DNA of 64,000 bases, taken from the NCBI RefSeq assembly GCF_018390555.1, contig NZ_JAHBGB010000031.1:124001-188000 (forward strand). Reading direction: 5' to 3'. Positions 42,441 to 50,547 of this stretch are shown here, piece after piece. This DNA is from Ancylobacter oerskovii. GTDB taxonomy: Bacteria > Pseudomonadota > Alphaproteobacteria > Rhizobiales > Xanthobacteraceae. The notes below the pieces were generated by a model, which saw only the letters and a list, made by a program, of their open reading frames with translations, was not told where the DNA came from and made no database searches. Both the position numbers and the translations under genes were made by a program. Positions within the stretch are counted from its first letter, which is position 1; every line of letters starts with the position of its first letter.

Positions 42441-43718
42441 ATGGATAGGGGTGGAGACGTGGCGCCGGCCGGTGCCGCGAACGGCCTCGCGCCGCCGAGG
42501 GGCGCGCCGATGCCGTCCGCCGACGACAGGGCGACGCCTGCGCACGCCGCCCCGCTCGGCCGGCCGGCACTTTTCCTGTTTGCCCTCGCCGGCGGCCTCG
42601 CGGTCGCCAATGCCTATTTCGCCCATCCGCTGCTCGACGTGATGGCCGACGACCTCGGCCTCTCCCGCGCCGCCGCCGGCCTCGTGGTGGCGGCGACGCA
42701 GATCGGCTACGGGCTCGGCCTCGTGCTGCTGGTACCGCTCGGCGATCTCCTCGACCGCCGGCGGCTGATCATCGGCCAGTTTCTCCTCTCGGCCCTCGCG
42801 CTTGTCGCGGTGGCGTTCTCGAACTCGGCGGCGATGCTGCTCGCCTCCATGGCGGCGGTCGGGCTGATGGCGGTGGTGACGCAGGCGCTGGTCGCCCATG
42901 CCGCCGGGCTGGCGCGCCCCACCGAGCGCGGCCATGTCGTCGGCGTGGTCACCGGCGGCATCGTGCTCGGCATCCTCCTGGCGCGCAGCGTCGCCGGCGC
43001 GCTCACCGACCTGTCCGGCTGGCGCACGGTCTATCTCGTCTCGGCCCTGACGACCCTGCTCATGGCCGGCCTGCTGTGGCGCGCCCTGCCGCCGCAGCCG
43101 CGCCGCCACGCGCCGCCGCCCTCCTATCCGCGCCTCATCGTCTCGCTGGTCACGCTGTTCCTCGAGGAGCCGGCGCTGCGCATCCGCGCCATCCTCGCCA
43201 TGCTGATCTTCGCCGACATCACCACGCTGCTGGCGCCGCTGGTGCTGCCGCTCGGCGCCCCGCCCTTCTCGCTGTCGCACACGCAGGTCGGGCTGTTCGG
43301 CCTCGCCGGCGCCGCCGGCGCGCTGGGCGCCATCCGGGCCGGGCGCTGGACCGATCGCGGCCACGGCCAGCGCGTCACCGGCATCGCCCTCGGGCTGATG
43401 CTGCTGGCCTGGCTGCCGATTGCCCTGCTGCCCCACTCCATCCTGTGGCTGGTGCTGGGCGTGATCGTCATCGACTTCGGGCTGCAGGCGACGCATGTCG
43501 CCAATCAGGGCCTGATCTACCGCGTGCGGCCGGAGGCGCAGAGCCGGCTGACCGCCGCCTATATGGTGTTCTATTCCATCGGCAGCGCGCTCGGCTCGTC
43601 GCTGTCGACGCTGGTCTATGCCCAGGCCGGCTGGCCCGGCGTCTCGCTCATGGGCGCCGGCATCGCCCTCGCCGCGCTCGTCTTCTGGGCCCGGACCCTG
43701 CGCGCCATGCCCGCCTGA
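42441..43718 (+). CDS. MFS efflux transporter
   Basis: A 425-residue major facilitator with about 12 hydrophobic helices after a 38-residue hydrophilic N-terminus. The loop 2-3 motif A appears as PLGDLLDRRRLIIGQFLL. FALAGGLAVANAYFAHPLLDVMADDLGLS at the start is typical of the YgaY/YnfM-like drug/arabinose efflux group. GGAG lies 7 bases before the ATG at 42441; an internal ATG at 42510 is an alternative. Divergence from hxlR and the paired operators point to inducible export of a toxic small molecule. Substrate unknown. Confidence 0.88.
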   Translation: MDRGGDVAPAGAANGLAPPRGAPMPSADDRATPAHAAPLGRPALFLFALAGGLAVANAYFAHPLLDVMADDLGLSRAAAGLVVAATQIGYGLGLVLLVPLGDLLDRRRLIIGQFLLSALALVAVAFSNSAAMLLASMAAVGLMAVVTQALVAHAAGLARPTERGHVVGVVTGGIVLGILLARSVAGALTDLSGWRTVYLVSALTTLLMAGLLWRALPPQPRRHAPPPSYPRLIVSLVTLFLEEPALRIRAILAMLIFADITTLLAPLVLPLGAPPFSLSHTQVGLFGLAGAAGALGAIRAGRWTDRGHGQRVTGIALGLMLLAWLPIALLPHSILWLVLGVIVIDFGLQATHVANQGLIYRVRPEAQSRLTAAYMVFYSIGSALGSSLSTLVYAQAGWPGVSLMGAGIALAALVFWARTLRAMPA

Positions 43719-43725
43719 CCGGCAA

Positions 43726-43759
43726 GAAAAATCCCGGGCCGGCAGCGCCGACCCGGGAT
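43726..43759 (-). terminator. Rho-independent terminator of the amino acid ABC operon
   Basis: On the minus strand ATCCCGGG and CCCGGGAT (43752-43759 with 43731-43738) frame an inner GGC/GCC-rich stem and are followed by T5 (43731-43727). It lies 32 bases after the binding-protein stop and also faces the end of the MFS gene. Confidence 0.75.
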
Positions 43760-43790
43760 CCATCTCCGTACGACGAACGGCGCCGGCCGC

Positions 43791-44642
43791 TCAGAAGCTC
43801 GCTTCCGTCACCTGGTCCGGGGTGGCCATCTCCGTACCGAACCACTTCTTCTGGAGGGCGGCGAGGCGCCCGTCATGCTTCATCTTGACCAGCACGGCGT
43901 CGACCGCGTCCATCAGCGACTTGGCATCCTCGCCCTTCGAGCCGATGAAGCCGAAATAGACCGGCTTGCCGAAGGGCGGCTCCACCACCTCGAACACGTT
44001 CGGCTTGGTCTTGGCGAGATAGGCGATGTTCGGCAGCGAATTGGCCACCGCCACGATGCGCCCGGCGCCGAGATCGGCATAGGACTGGCTGAAGTCGACA
44101 TATTCCTGCACCACCGGCGGCGTCGGCAGCGTCTTGCCGAATTCCTGAAGCTGCGCCAGCTGGGCGGTCGCCTTGGCGCTGCCCACCTTCTTGCCGGCGA
44201 TGTCCTCCGGCTTGGTGATCGAGGCGTCGCCCTTCTTCTTCAGGATCGCCACCGTCGCGTTGGCGATCGGCGAGGTGAAGCGGTAGCGCTCCATGCGGGC
44301 CTTGGTGATGGTGGCGGGGCCGGCCACCATGTCGAACTTGCCGGCCTCGAGGCCCGGCAGCACGCTCGGCCAAGGCAGATCGAGGAAGGACACCTTGACG
44401 CCGAGCTCCTTGCCGATCTCGGCGAAGATCTCCTTGTTCATGCCGCTCTGCTTGCCGTCCTCGACGAAGTCGAACGGCGCGAACTGAAATTCGGTGCCGA
44501 CCGTGAGCTCGCCCTTGGCCTTGACCTTGGCGAGCAGGTCCTCGGCCCGCGCAAGGCCCGTGAAGGCCAGCGAGGCGACGGCGCCGAGCGCCGCGAGGCG
44601 CAGGGCGCGGCTGACGGCGGAACGCCGGGTGAGATGGGTCAT
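43791..44642 (-). CDS. Polar amino acid ABC transporter substrate-binding protein
   Basis: A 283-residue periplasmic protein (family 3 solute-binding). A signal peptide ends near residue 33 (FTGLARAED). Family marks are KGELTVGTEFQFAPFDFVEDGKQSGMNKEIFAEIGKELG, FDMVAGPATITKARMERYRFTSPI and LDAVLVKMKHDGRLAALQKKWFG at the end. It binds a polar amino acid or a related amino compound. AGGAG lies 8 bases before the ATG. It is downstream of the ATPase gene, but the 113-base gap holds a motif shared with the monooxygenase promoter, so it may have its own promoter. Confidence 0.88.
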   Translation of the reverse strand: MTHLTRRSAVSRALRLAALGAVASLAFTGLARAEDLLAKVKAKGELTVGTEFQFAPFDFVEDGKQSGMNKEIFAEIGKELGVKVSFLDLPWPSVLPGLEAGKFDMVAGPATITKARMERYRFTSPIANATVAILKKKGDASITKPEDIAGKKVGSAKATAQLAQLQEFGKTLPTPPVVQEYVDFSQSYADLGAGRIVAVANSLPNIAYLAKTKPNVFEVVEPPFGKPVYFGFIGSKGEDAKSLMDAVDAVLVKMKHDGRLAALQKKWFGTEMATPDQVTEASF

Positions 44643-44707
44643 CGGTTTCTCCTGTTCCCCCGGAAGCTGCGGACGGCCGCGTGCCGCCGGTCTTCCTTAT
44701 GGATAAA

Positions 44708-44715
44708 GTATAGAC
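44708..44715. promoter_or_regulatory. GTATAGAC motif before the binding-protein gene
   Basis: GTATAGAC followed by ATGTC (a GACATGTC palindrome) occurs 66 bases before the binding-protein start. The same octamer occurs before the LLM monooxygenase at 48452-48459 in the same orientation relative to each gene. Such half-sites are reminiscent of GntR-family operators. Confidence 0.4.
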
Positions 44716-44755
44716 ATGTCGCTTTGCGCCCCGCAACGCGCCGGTTGGCCGGGCG

Positions 44756-45583
44756 TCACGACGCGGCGTCCTCGCCGCCTTGCCAGAACACGTTACGCTC
44801 GAAGTAGTTCTGCAGGAACTGCCGCAGCCGCGGGTTCTCGTCCTTGCGGAACACCTGCTGCGGCGAGCCGGAGGCGGCGATCACCCCGTGGTCGATGAAC
44901 ACCACCGTGTCGGCCACCTGGGCGGCGAAGCCCATTTCGTGCGTCACCACCGCCATGGTCATGCCCTCGGCCGCGAGGTCGCGCATCACCTGCAAAACCT
45001 CGCCGACCAGCTCAGGGTCGAGCGCCGAGGTCGGCTCGTCGAACAGCATGATGTGCGGTTCCATGGCGAGGGCGCGGGCGATGCCGACGCGCTGCTGCTG
45101 GCCGCCGGAGAGCTGGCTGGGATAGGCCCCGGCGCGGTGGCCGAGCCCCACCTTCTCCAGCATGCGCCGGGCACGTTTTTCCGCGTCTTCCCGCGCGATC
45201 CCCCGCGCCAGCTTCAGGGGCATGGCGACGTTTTCCAGCGCCGTCATGTGCGGCCACAGATTGAACTGCTGGAACACGAAGCCGACATTGCGCCGCACCC
45301 GCGCCACCTCGGCGTCGGAGACCCGCCGCCGCTTGCCGCCTTCCAGCGCGAAGCCGAGCAGTTCGCCCTCGATATAGATCTCGCCCTCGCTGTATTCCTC
45401 CAGGAAGGCGATGCAGCGCAGCAGCGTCGACTTGCCGGAGCCGGACGGCCCGATGATGCAGGTCACTTCCGATTTGCGGATGGCGAGGTCGATCCCCTTC
45501 AGCACCTCGGCGGTGCCGAAGCGCTTCCACACGCCGCGCACGTCGATGATCGGGCGGGAGTTGGTCGCGTTGTCTGCGGTCAT
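44756..45583 (-). CDS. Polar amino acid ABC transporter ATP-binding protein
   Basis: A 275-residue ABC ATPase of the GlnQ/HisP class: Walker [11 protein letters not shown]-loop [18 protein letters not shown], signature [15 protein letters not shown], Walker [18 protein letters not shown] and switch His in VVTHEMGFA. The 30-residue insertion [22 protein letters not shown] after the first strand pair is usual in this class. It lies 10 bases after the second permease gene and works with the two permeases and the binding protein. Confidence 0.93.
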   Translation of the reverse strand: MTADNATNSRPIIDVRGVWKRFGTAEVLKGIDLAIRKSEVTCIIGPSGSGKSTLLRCIAFLEEYSEGEIYIEGELLGFALEGGKRRRVSDAEVARVRRNVGFVFQQFNLWPHMTALENVAMPLKLARGIAREDAEKRARRMLEKVGLGHRAGAYPSQLSGGQQQRVGIARALAMEPHIMLFDEPTSALDPELVGEVLQVMRDLAAEGMTMAVVTHEMGFAAQVADTVVFIDHGVIAASGSPQQVFRKDENPRLRQFLQNYFERNVFWQGGEDAAS

Positions 45584-45593
45584 GTCCGCCCCT

Positions 45594-46265
45594 TCAGCTC
45601 TGGCTGCGCAGCATGAAGCGGCCGACCCGCTTCTCCAGCCGCCGCGCCGCCGCCGTGACGATTTCGAGGAAGGCCCAGTACACCAGCGCCAGGAACAGCA
45701 GCGTCTCGGCGAAGGCGAAGGTGGTGGAGCCGATCGACTGGATCACCGAGGTCAGCTCGTTCACGGTGATCACCGACAGCACCGCGGTTTCCTTCGACAG
45801 CAGCACCGTCATGTTGGCGAGCGCCGGCAGGATGATCACCAGCATCTGCGGCAATTGCACATGTCTGACGATATCGAGCCGGCCAATGCCCATCATCCGC
45901 GCCGCCTCGATCTGGCCGGGCGGCACCGAGAGGAAGCCGGCGCGGAATATCTCGGAGAAATAGGCGCCGCCATAGAGCGCCAGCCCGGCGATGCCGGCGG
46001 TGAGCGGCGTCAGATCGAGCCCGAAGAACGGCCCACCATAATAGATCACGAAGAGCTGGATCAGGAACGGCGTGCCGCGCATCACCGCGACATAGAGCGC
46101 CAGCGGCGCCGCCAGCCAGCGATTGGTGAACAGCTGCACCACCGCCACGGCGAGCCCGACCGCGAGGCCGATGGCCGTGCCCGCCGCCCAGATCAGGATG
46201 GTCAGCGCCATCCCGTCGAGGATCTCGCGCCAATTGTCGGTGAGGATGGCGAGGTTGAAGCTCAT
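45594..46265 (-). CDS. Polar amino acid ABC transporter permease 2
   Basis: A 223-residue HisM/GlnP-type permease with about five helices. [18 protein letters not shown] is the family signature and [24 protein letters not shown] the EAA loop contacting the ATPase. The ATG at 46265 overlaps the stop of the first permease by 4 bases. Confidence 0.92.
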   Translation of the reverse strand: MSFNLAILTDNWREILDGMALTILIWAAGTAIGLAVGLAVAVVQLFTNRWLAAPLALYVAVMRGTPFLIQLFVIYYGGPFFGLDLTPLTAGIAGLALYGGAYFSEIFRAGFLSVPPGQIEAARMMGIGRLDIVRHVQLPQMLVIILPALANMTVLLSKETAVLSVITVNELTSVIQSIGSTTFAFAETLLFLALVYWAFLEIVTAAARRLEKRVGRFMLRSQS

Positions 46266-46921
46266 CGCGCCGTCTCCAGCCGGAAGCGGCTTTCGGCAAG
46301 CTGGCCGAGAAGGGTGATGGCGCCGTTGATCACGAAATAGATCGCCCCGGCGGTCAGGTAGATCTCCAGCGGCTGGAAGGTGGAGGTGGCGATGTTCTGG
46401 GCGAGCCGCGTCAGCTCCAGCACCCCGACCACCGAGATCAGCGACGAGGCCTTCACCATCATCGTCGTCTCGTTGACGAGGGCGGGCAGCGTGAGGCGCA
46501 CTGCCAGCGGCACCTCGATGCGGGTCAGGATCTGCCGGCGCGAAAGCCCGACCATGCGCGCCGCCTCGATCAGCCCCGGCGAGATGCCGAGGAAGCCGCC
46601 GCGCAGGATCTCGGCGAGATAGGCGCCGGTGCACAAGGCCAGCGTGCCCACCGCCGCCACCGAGGAGGGCACGTTCACCCCGATCAGCGGCAGGCAGTAA
46701 TAGGAGATCAGCAGCTGCACCAGCAGCGGCACGCCGCGGAAGAAGCTCACATAGAAGGCAGAGATGCCGCGGCCGAGGCGGGAAGCCGACAGGCCCGCCG
46801 CGCACATCAGCGTGCCGATGCAGAAGCCGATGGCGACCGAGGTCAGCGAATAGACCACCGTCCACACCGAGGCTTCGAGCAGCATCGGCAGCGATTTGAT
46901 GATCAGGTTGAAATCGAACAT
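46262..46921 (-). CDS. Polar amino acid ABC transporter permease 1
   Basis: A 219-residue HisQ/GlnP-type permease with about five helices: FFRGVPLLVQLLISYYCLPL, then GLIEAARMVGLSRRQILTRIEVP as the EAA loop. It is the first gene of the importer operon (permease, permease, ATPase, binding protein). The 125 bases upstream carry a perfect 12-base palindrome that may be an operator. Confidence 0.92.
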   Translation of the reverse strand: MFDFNLIIKSLPMLLEASVWTVVYSLTSVAIGFCIGTLMCAAGLSASRLGRGISAFYVSFFRGVPLLVQLLISYYCLPLIGVNVPSSVAAVGTLALCTGAYLAEILRGGFLGISPGLIEAARMVGLSRRQILTRIEVPLAVRLTLPALVNETTMMVKASSLISVVGVLELTRLAQNIATSTFQPLEIYLTAGAIYFVINGAITLLGQLAESRFRLETAR

Positions 46922-47001
46922 TCAGTTTCTCGGACAGCGGCGGCCACGGACCGGGAGGCGCGGGGACGAGGAAGATCCCGCCCGTCCGCCGCCGGCGCCG
47001 C

Positions 47002-47013
47002 TGCTACGTAGCA
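47002..47013. promoter_or_regulatory. Palindrome upstream of amino acid importer operon
   Basis: TGCTACGTAGCA is a perfect 12-base palindrome 81 bases before the first permease start, in the spacer after the monooxygenase gene, next to an AT-rich run (AAAAT). It is a candidate operator; I could not place a -35/-10 pair with confidence. Confidence 0.4.
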
Positions 47014-47046
47014 AAATGCCCGCCAACTGGATATTCGTCCCTCGCC

Positions 47047-48417
47047 TCACCCGCGCACGGCTCCGCCAAGCTGGCGGCGCGCCCGGGCATGACGGTTCTC
47101 CGGCACCGGCAGGCCGAGGCTGTCGCGCAGCGTCGACCCTTCATAGTCCTCACGGAACAGCCCGCGCCGGCGCAGCTCCGGCACCACCAGCTCGGTGAAG
47201 TCCTCCAGCGCCGCCGGCAGCGTCGGGCACATCACGATGAAGCCGTCGGCAGCACGGCCCTGGAACCACTCCTCCATGAAATCGGCCACCACCGCCGGCG
47301 TGCCGGTGATGCCGTTGCCGGTGTGCTTCTCGCTGAACAGCTTGATCAGCTCGCCCACCGTGTGGCCCTTCATCACGAAGTCGGTCAGCTCGTCGAACAG
47401 CGCCTTGGAACCCTTGGGCGCCGCCGGCAGCCGGTCCTTCGGGAAGGGCTCGTCGAGCGGCACGCCGGAGAGATCGGCCTCGAGGAACTCGGCCAGCATC
47501 GCCCGGCCGACATCGGGGTGCATCTTGCCGGCGAGATACTCCACCTTCTCGCGCGCCTCCGCCTCGGTGCGCCCGACATTGATCACCACGCCCGGCATCA
47601 CCTTCAGCTCGTCGGGATGGCGGCCGAACGCGCCCATCCGGTCCTTCAGCGTCGCGTAGAAATCCTGGCTGCGCTTGAGGTTGGAGGCCAGCGAGAACAC
47701 CACTTCCGCCGTCTCGGCGGCGAGCTCGATGCCCGCCTCCGAGCCGCCGGCCTGGGCGATCACCGGCCGGCCCTGCGGGCTGGCTGCGATGTTCAGCGGC
47801 CCGCGCACCTGGAAGTGCTTGCCCTTGTGGTTGAGCGTATGGAGCTTGTCCTTGTCGTAATAGACGCCGGTCTCGCGATCGAGCTTCAGCGCGTCCGGCT
47901 CGTAGCTGTCCCACAGCCCGAACACCACGTCGACGAACTCCTTGCCGCGCTCGTAGCGCAGCGCGTGCGGATCGAGCCCCTCGCGGTTGAAATTGTAGCC
48001 GGTCTCGTCATGGTCGGAGGTGACGACGTTCCAGCAGGCCCGCCCGCCCGACAGATGGTCGATGGAGGCGAAGATGCGGGCAAGGTTGAACGGCTCGTAA
48101 TAGGAGGTCGAGGCGGTGGCGACGAGGCCGAGCTTCGAGGTGGAGACCGCCAGCGCCGAGAGCAGCGACAAGGGCTCGAAACGGTTCATCTTGGTCGGGA
48201 GGCGGCACAGCGCCTCCGGGTCGCCAATGGCGGCGGCGGGCGAATCCGCCATGAACATGAAGTCGAACTTCGCCGCTTCCGAGATCTGCGCCACCTTGAG
48301 CAGATGGCGGAAATCGTTGGCTCCGTTGACGTCGCTACCGGGATGCAACCAGCCGGCCGGGTTGTAGCCGAAGGTGTAGACGAAGGTCCCGAGCTTCAAC
48401 TTGTCCGAACGCGCCAT
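47047..48417 (-). CDS. LLM-class flavin-dependent monooxygenase (NtaA/SnaA/DszA-like)
   Basis: A 456-residue bacterial luciferase-like enzyme that uses FMNH2 from a separate reductase. Family marks: LKVAQISEAAKFDFMFMAD (residues near 40-58), LSGGRACWNVVTSDHDETGYNF (the DszA/NtaA signature) and GKHFQVRGPLNIAASPQGRPVIAQAGGSEAG. Relatives oxidise nitrilotriacetate, EDTA, dibenzothiophene sulfone or pristinamycin. GGAGG stands 8 bases before the ATG at 48417. It lies between the pxp operon and the amino acid importer, so its substrate may be an amino- or amide-containing compound brought in by that importer; this is inference. Confidence 0.9.
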   Translation of the reverse strand: MARSDKLKLGTFVYTFGYNPAGWLHPGSDVNGANDFRHLLKVAQISEAAKFDFMFMADSPAAAIGDPEALCRLPTKMNRFEPLSLLSALAVSTSKLGLVATASTSYYEPFNLARIFASIDHLSGGRACWNVVTSDHDETGYNFNREGLDPHALRYERGKEFVDVVFGLWDSYEPDALKLDRETGVYYDKDKLHTLNHKGKHFQVRGPLNIAASPQGRPVIAQAGGSEAGIELAAETAEVVFSLASNLKRSQDFYATLKDRMGAFGRHPDELKVMPGVVINVGRTEAEAREKVEYLAGKMHPDVGRAMLAEFLEADLSGVPLDEPFPKDRLPAAPKGSKALFDELTDFVMKGHTVGELIKLFSEKHTGNGITGTPAVVADFMEEWFQGRAADGFIVMCPTLPAALEDFTELVVPELRRRGLFREDYEGSTLRDSLGLPVPENRHARARRQLGGAVRG

Positions 48418-48451
48418 GCCGGCCACCTCCCTGTGTGCCGCCATCTTATTT

Positions 48452-48459
48452 GTATAGAC
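48452..48459. promoter_or_regulatory. GTATAGAC motif before the LLM monooxygenase
   Basis: GTATAGAC, in an AT-rich stretch (TTATTT before, GTATTTGTC after), 35 bases upstream of the start codon. Identical to the octamer at 44708-44715 before the amino acid binding-protein gene. Confidence 0.4.
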
Positions 48460-48632
48460 GTATTTGTCGAGATTGCAGGCGCCTTCCCCACAACCGCGCA
48501 TCGGCCGGCTCCGCTCGCCGCGCCCCCCGGCGGCCGGGCGCGCCAGAAGAACCGGCGCGCTGCGATAGCATGCCGGCGCCCGGCGCTGGAAGTCGGGGTG
48601 TTTGCGCGACCACCCACGCCGGAAACGCAAAA

Positions 48633-48651
48633 GGGCGGCCCGGAGCCGCCC
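48633..48651 (-). terminator. Rho-independent terminator of the accB-accC-pxpB-pxpC operon
   Basis: On the minus strand GGGCGGC and GCCGCCC form a 7-base stem with a 5-base loop, followed by four T. It lies about 38 bases after the pxpC stop. Confidence 0.7.
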
Positions 48652-48689
48652 TCTCGCATCATCTCGGATATTGCGGGCGCCGGCCCCGT

Positions 48690-49673
48690 TCAGATCAGCT
48701 CGCCGAGTTTTGCGAGGCGCGCCTTCTCCACCGCGCGGGCGGCGAGCGCCTCGTCCAGCGTGACCGACTGGAAGCGCACCGGCTGGTGCGGCTGCAATTG
48801 GCCGATCAGGTCCATATCGGCGGAGATCACCGTGCCGATCATGAAATAGCCGCCGCCCGACACCGCGTCGCGATGCAGCACGATCGGCTCGGTGCCGCCC
48901 GGCACCTGGATCGAGCCATAGGGATAGCAGCTGTCGACGATGTTGGACGGGTCGGAGCCGGCGCCGAAGGGCTGCTGGCGGGGCACGAAGTCGAGCTTCT
49001 TGCCGCCGCGGAAGCGGTAGCCGATGCGGTCCGCCTCCGGCGCCACCTTCCAGGTGTCCTCGAAGAAGCCGGCCTGCGCCTCTTCGGTGATGCGATGCCA
49101 GTAGAGGCCGGGCACTACCCGGATCTCCACCCCACTCTCCTGCGCAGGGCGCCGGCCTTCCTTCGGCAGGCTCGCGCCCTCGCGGCCGGTACCGGTCGGG
49201 GCGCCGAGCGGCACCACGTCGCCGGCCTTCAGCGCCCGGCCCTCGAAGCCGCCCAGCGCGCCGAGTGCGTAGGTGGAGCGCGAGCCCAGCACTTCCGGCA
49301 CGTCGATACCGCCGGCAATGGCGATATAGGCGCGGGCGCCGCCCTTGAGGAAGGCGAAGGACAGCACCTGCCCGGCCTTCACCGCGAAGGCGCTCCATAG
49401 CGGCTGCTCGACGCCGTCGAGCTTTGGCGGCAGCTCGGCGCCGGTGATCGCCACCAGTGCGTCGGCAGAAAAGCGCAGCTCCGGGCCGAGGAACACCGCC
49501 TCCAGCCCGGCGGCGCCGTCCGGGTTGCCGACCAGCCGGTTGGCGGCGATCAGCGCGAAGCGGTCCATGGCGCCGGAAAGCGGCAGGCCGAGATGGTAGT
49601 AGCCGGGACGGCCGAGGTCCTGCACGGTGGTGGCGAGGCCGGGCTTGACGACCTCGAAGGAGCGCTCAGCCAT
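48690..49673 (-). CDS. pxpC: 5-oxoprolinase subunit PxpC / biotin-dependent carboxyltransferase domain (AHS2)
   Basis: A 327-residue protein of the KipA/AHS2 family: LATTVQDLGRPGYYHLGLPLSGAMD at residues 13-37, GGIDVPEVLGSRSTYALGALGGFEGRALKAGD, then GGPVS-type ends (SGGYFMIGTVISADMDLIGQLQP). In E. coli PxpA, PxpB and PxpC together hydrolyse 5-oxoproline with ATP; the same fold forms the carboxyltransferase half of urea carboxylase. It overlaps pxpB by 8 bases and is followed by a terminator, so it is the last gene of a four-gene operon with biotin carrier and carboxylase genes. Confidence 0.92.
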   Translation of the reverse strand: MAERSFEVVKPGLATTVQDLGRPGYYHLGLPLSGAMDRFALIAANRLVGNPDGAAGLEAVFLGPELRFSADALVAITGAELPPKLDGVEQPLWSAFAVKAGQVLSFAFLKGGARAYIAIAGGIDVPEVLGSRSTYALGALGGFEGRALKAGDVVPLGAPTGTGREGASLPKEGRRPAQESGVEIRVVPGLYWHRITEEAQAGFFEDTWKVAPEADRIGYRFRGGKKLDFVPRQQPFGAGSDPSNIVDSCYPYGSIQVPGGTEPIVLHRDAVSGGGYFMIGTVISADMDLIGQLQPHQPVRFQSVTLDEALAARAVEKARLAKLGELI

Positions 49674-50535
49674 TGAGGGCCTCCAGCAGCTTGGCGTTGG
49701 TGCCGGCGGGATCGGCGGTGAAGGCGTCGAGCGAGAACGTCACCGGCACGATCTTCGGCACGAAGGTGCCGGCCTCGATCGCCGCGACGGTGGCGTCGTA
49801 TTCCTCGCGCTCGATGGGTCGGAACTTCAGGATGTCGCCTGGGCGGAAGATCATCAGTTTCTTGAGATAGCTGATCTTTCCCGCCGGGTCGTAGATCGGC
49901 ATCGGGGTGACGCCGAACATCTGGTAGCCGCCGGCGCCGCGCACCGAATAGATGCAGCCGAAGCAGCCGCCATGGCCGATGGTCAGGCGCGGCGTGTCGG
50001 TGCGCGGGCGAAGATATTTCGGTACCTCGATCTGCTTGTCGCGCTCCACCAGCTGGTAGGTGAAGGGCAGGCCGGCGACGAAGCCGACCATCGAGACGAA
50101 CCACGGCGAGGCGGCGTGCGCGGCGATGAAGCTGGCGACGTCCGGGTAGTTGTTCACCCGCGCGGCATATTCGAGGTCGGTGGCGTCCGGGTCCTGGTGG
50201 CGCTCGCGGAAGCGCATCAGCGTCTCGCGCGTCCACGGATCGTCATAAAGTACGGGAATCTCGATGATCCGGGTCTCGATGGTCTTCTCGGCGCTCTCGG
50301 CCGCCGCCTCGAAGCCCTTCAGCCTGTCCATCAGCACCTGCGGCGCGATCACGTCCGGGTCGAACTTGATCTGGAACGAGGCGTTGGCAGGGCAGATCTC
50401 GGTGACGCCGGCGATGTCCGCCTCGCGCACCGCGGTGGTCATGGACAGGCTCTTGAAGAAGGCCTCCAGCGACATTTCCTCGTCGACCTCGACGAAGATG
50501 TGCTCGTCGCCGCCGAATGAATAGCGCGTCTGCAT
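49666..50535 (-). CDS. pxpB: 5-oxoprolinase subunit PxpB (KipI/AHS1 family)
   Basis: A 289-residue protein of the AHS1 family, somewhat longer than the usual 220-240 because of about 60 residues at the N-terminus (RYSFGGDEHIFVEVDEEM). Family marks are PGFLPG-like FVAGLPFTYQL, then LRPRTDTPRLTIGHGGCFGCIYSVRGAGGYQMFG and PIYDP in the C-terminal half. It pairs with PxpC in 5-oxoprolinase or, in urea carboxylase architecture, forms the carboxyltransferase with it. It lies 12 bases after the biotin carboxylase gene. Confidence 0.9.
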   Translation of the reverse strand: MQTRYSFGGDEHIFVEVDEEMSLEAFFKSLSMTTAVREADIAGVTEICPANASFQIKFDPDVIAPQVLMDRLKGFEAAAESAEKTIETRIIEIPVLYDDPWTRETLMRFRERHQDPDATDLEYAARVNNYPDVASFIAAHAASPWFVSMVGFVAGLPFTYQLVERDKQIEVPKYLRPRTDTPRLTIGHGGCFGCIYSVRGAGGYQMFGVTPMPIYDPAGKISYLKKLMIFRPGDILKFRPIEREEYDATVAAIEAGTFVPKIVPVTFSLDAFTADPAGTNAKLLEALNG

Positions 50536-50547
50536 TCCGGGCGGTCC

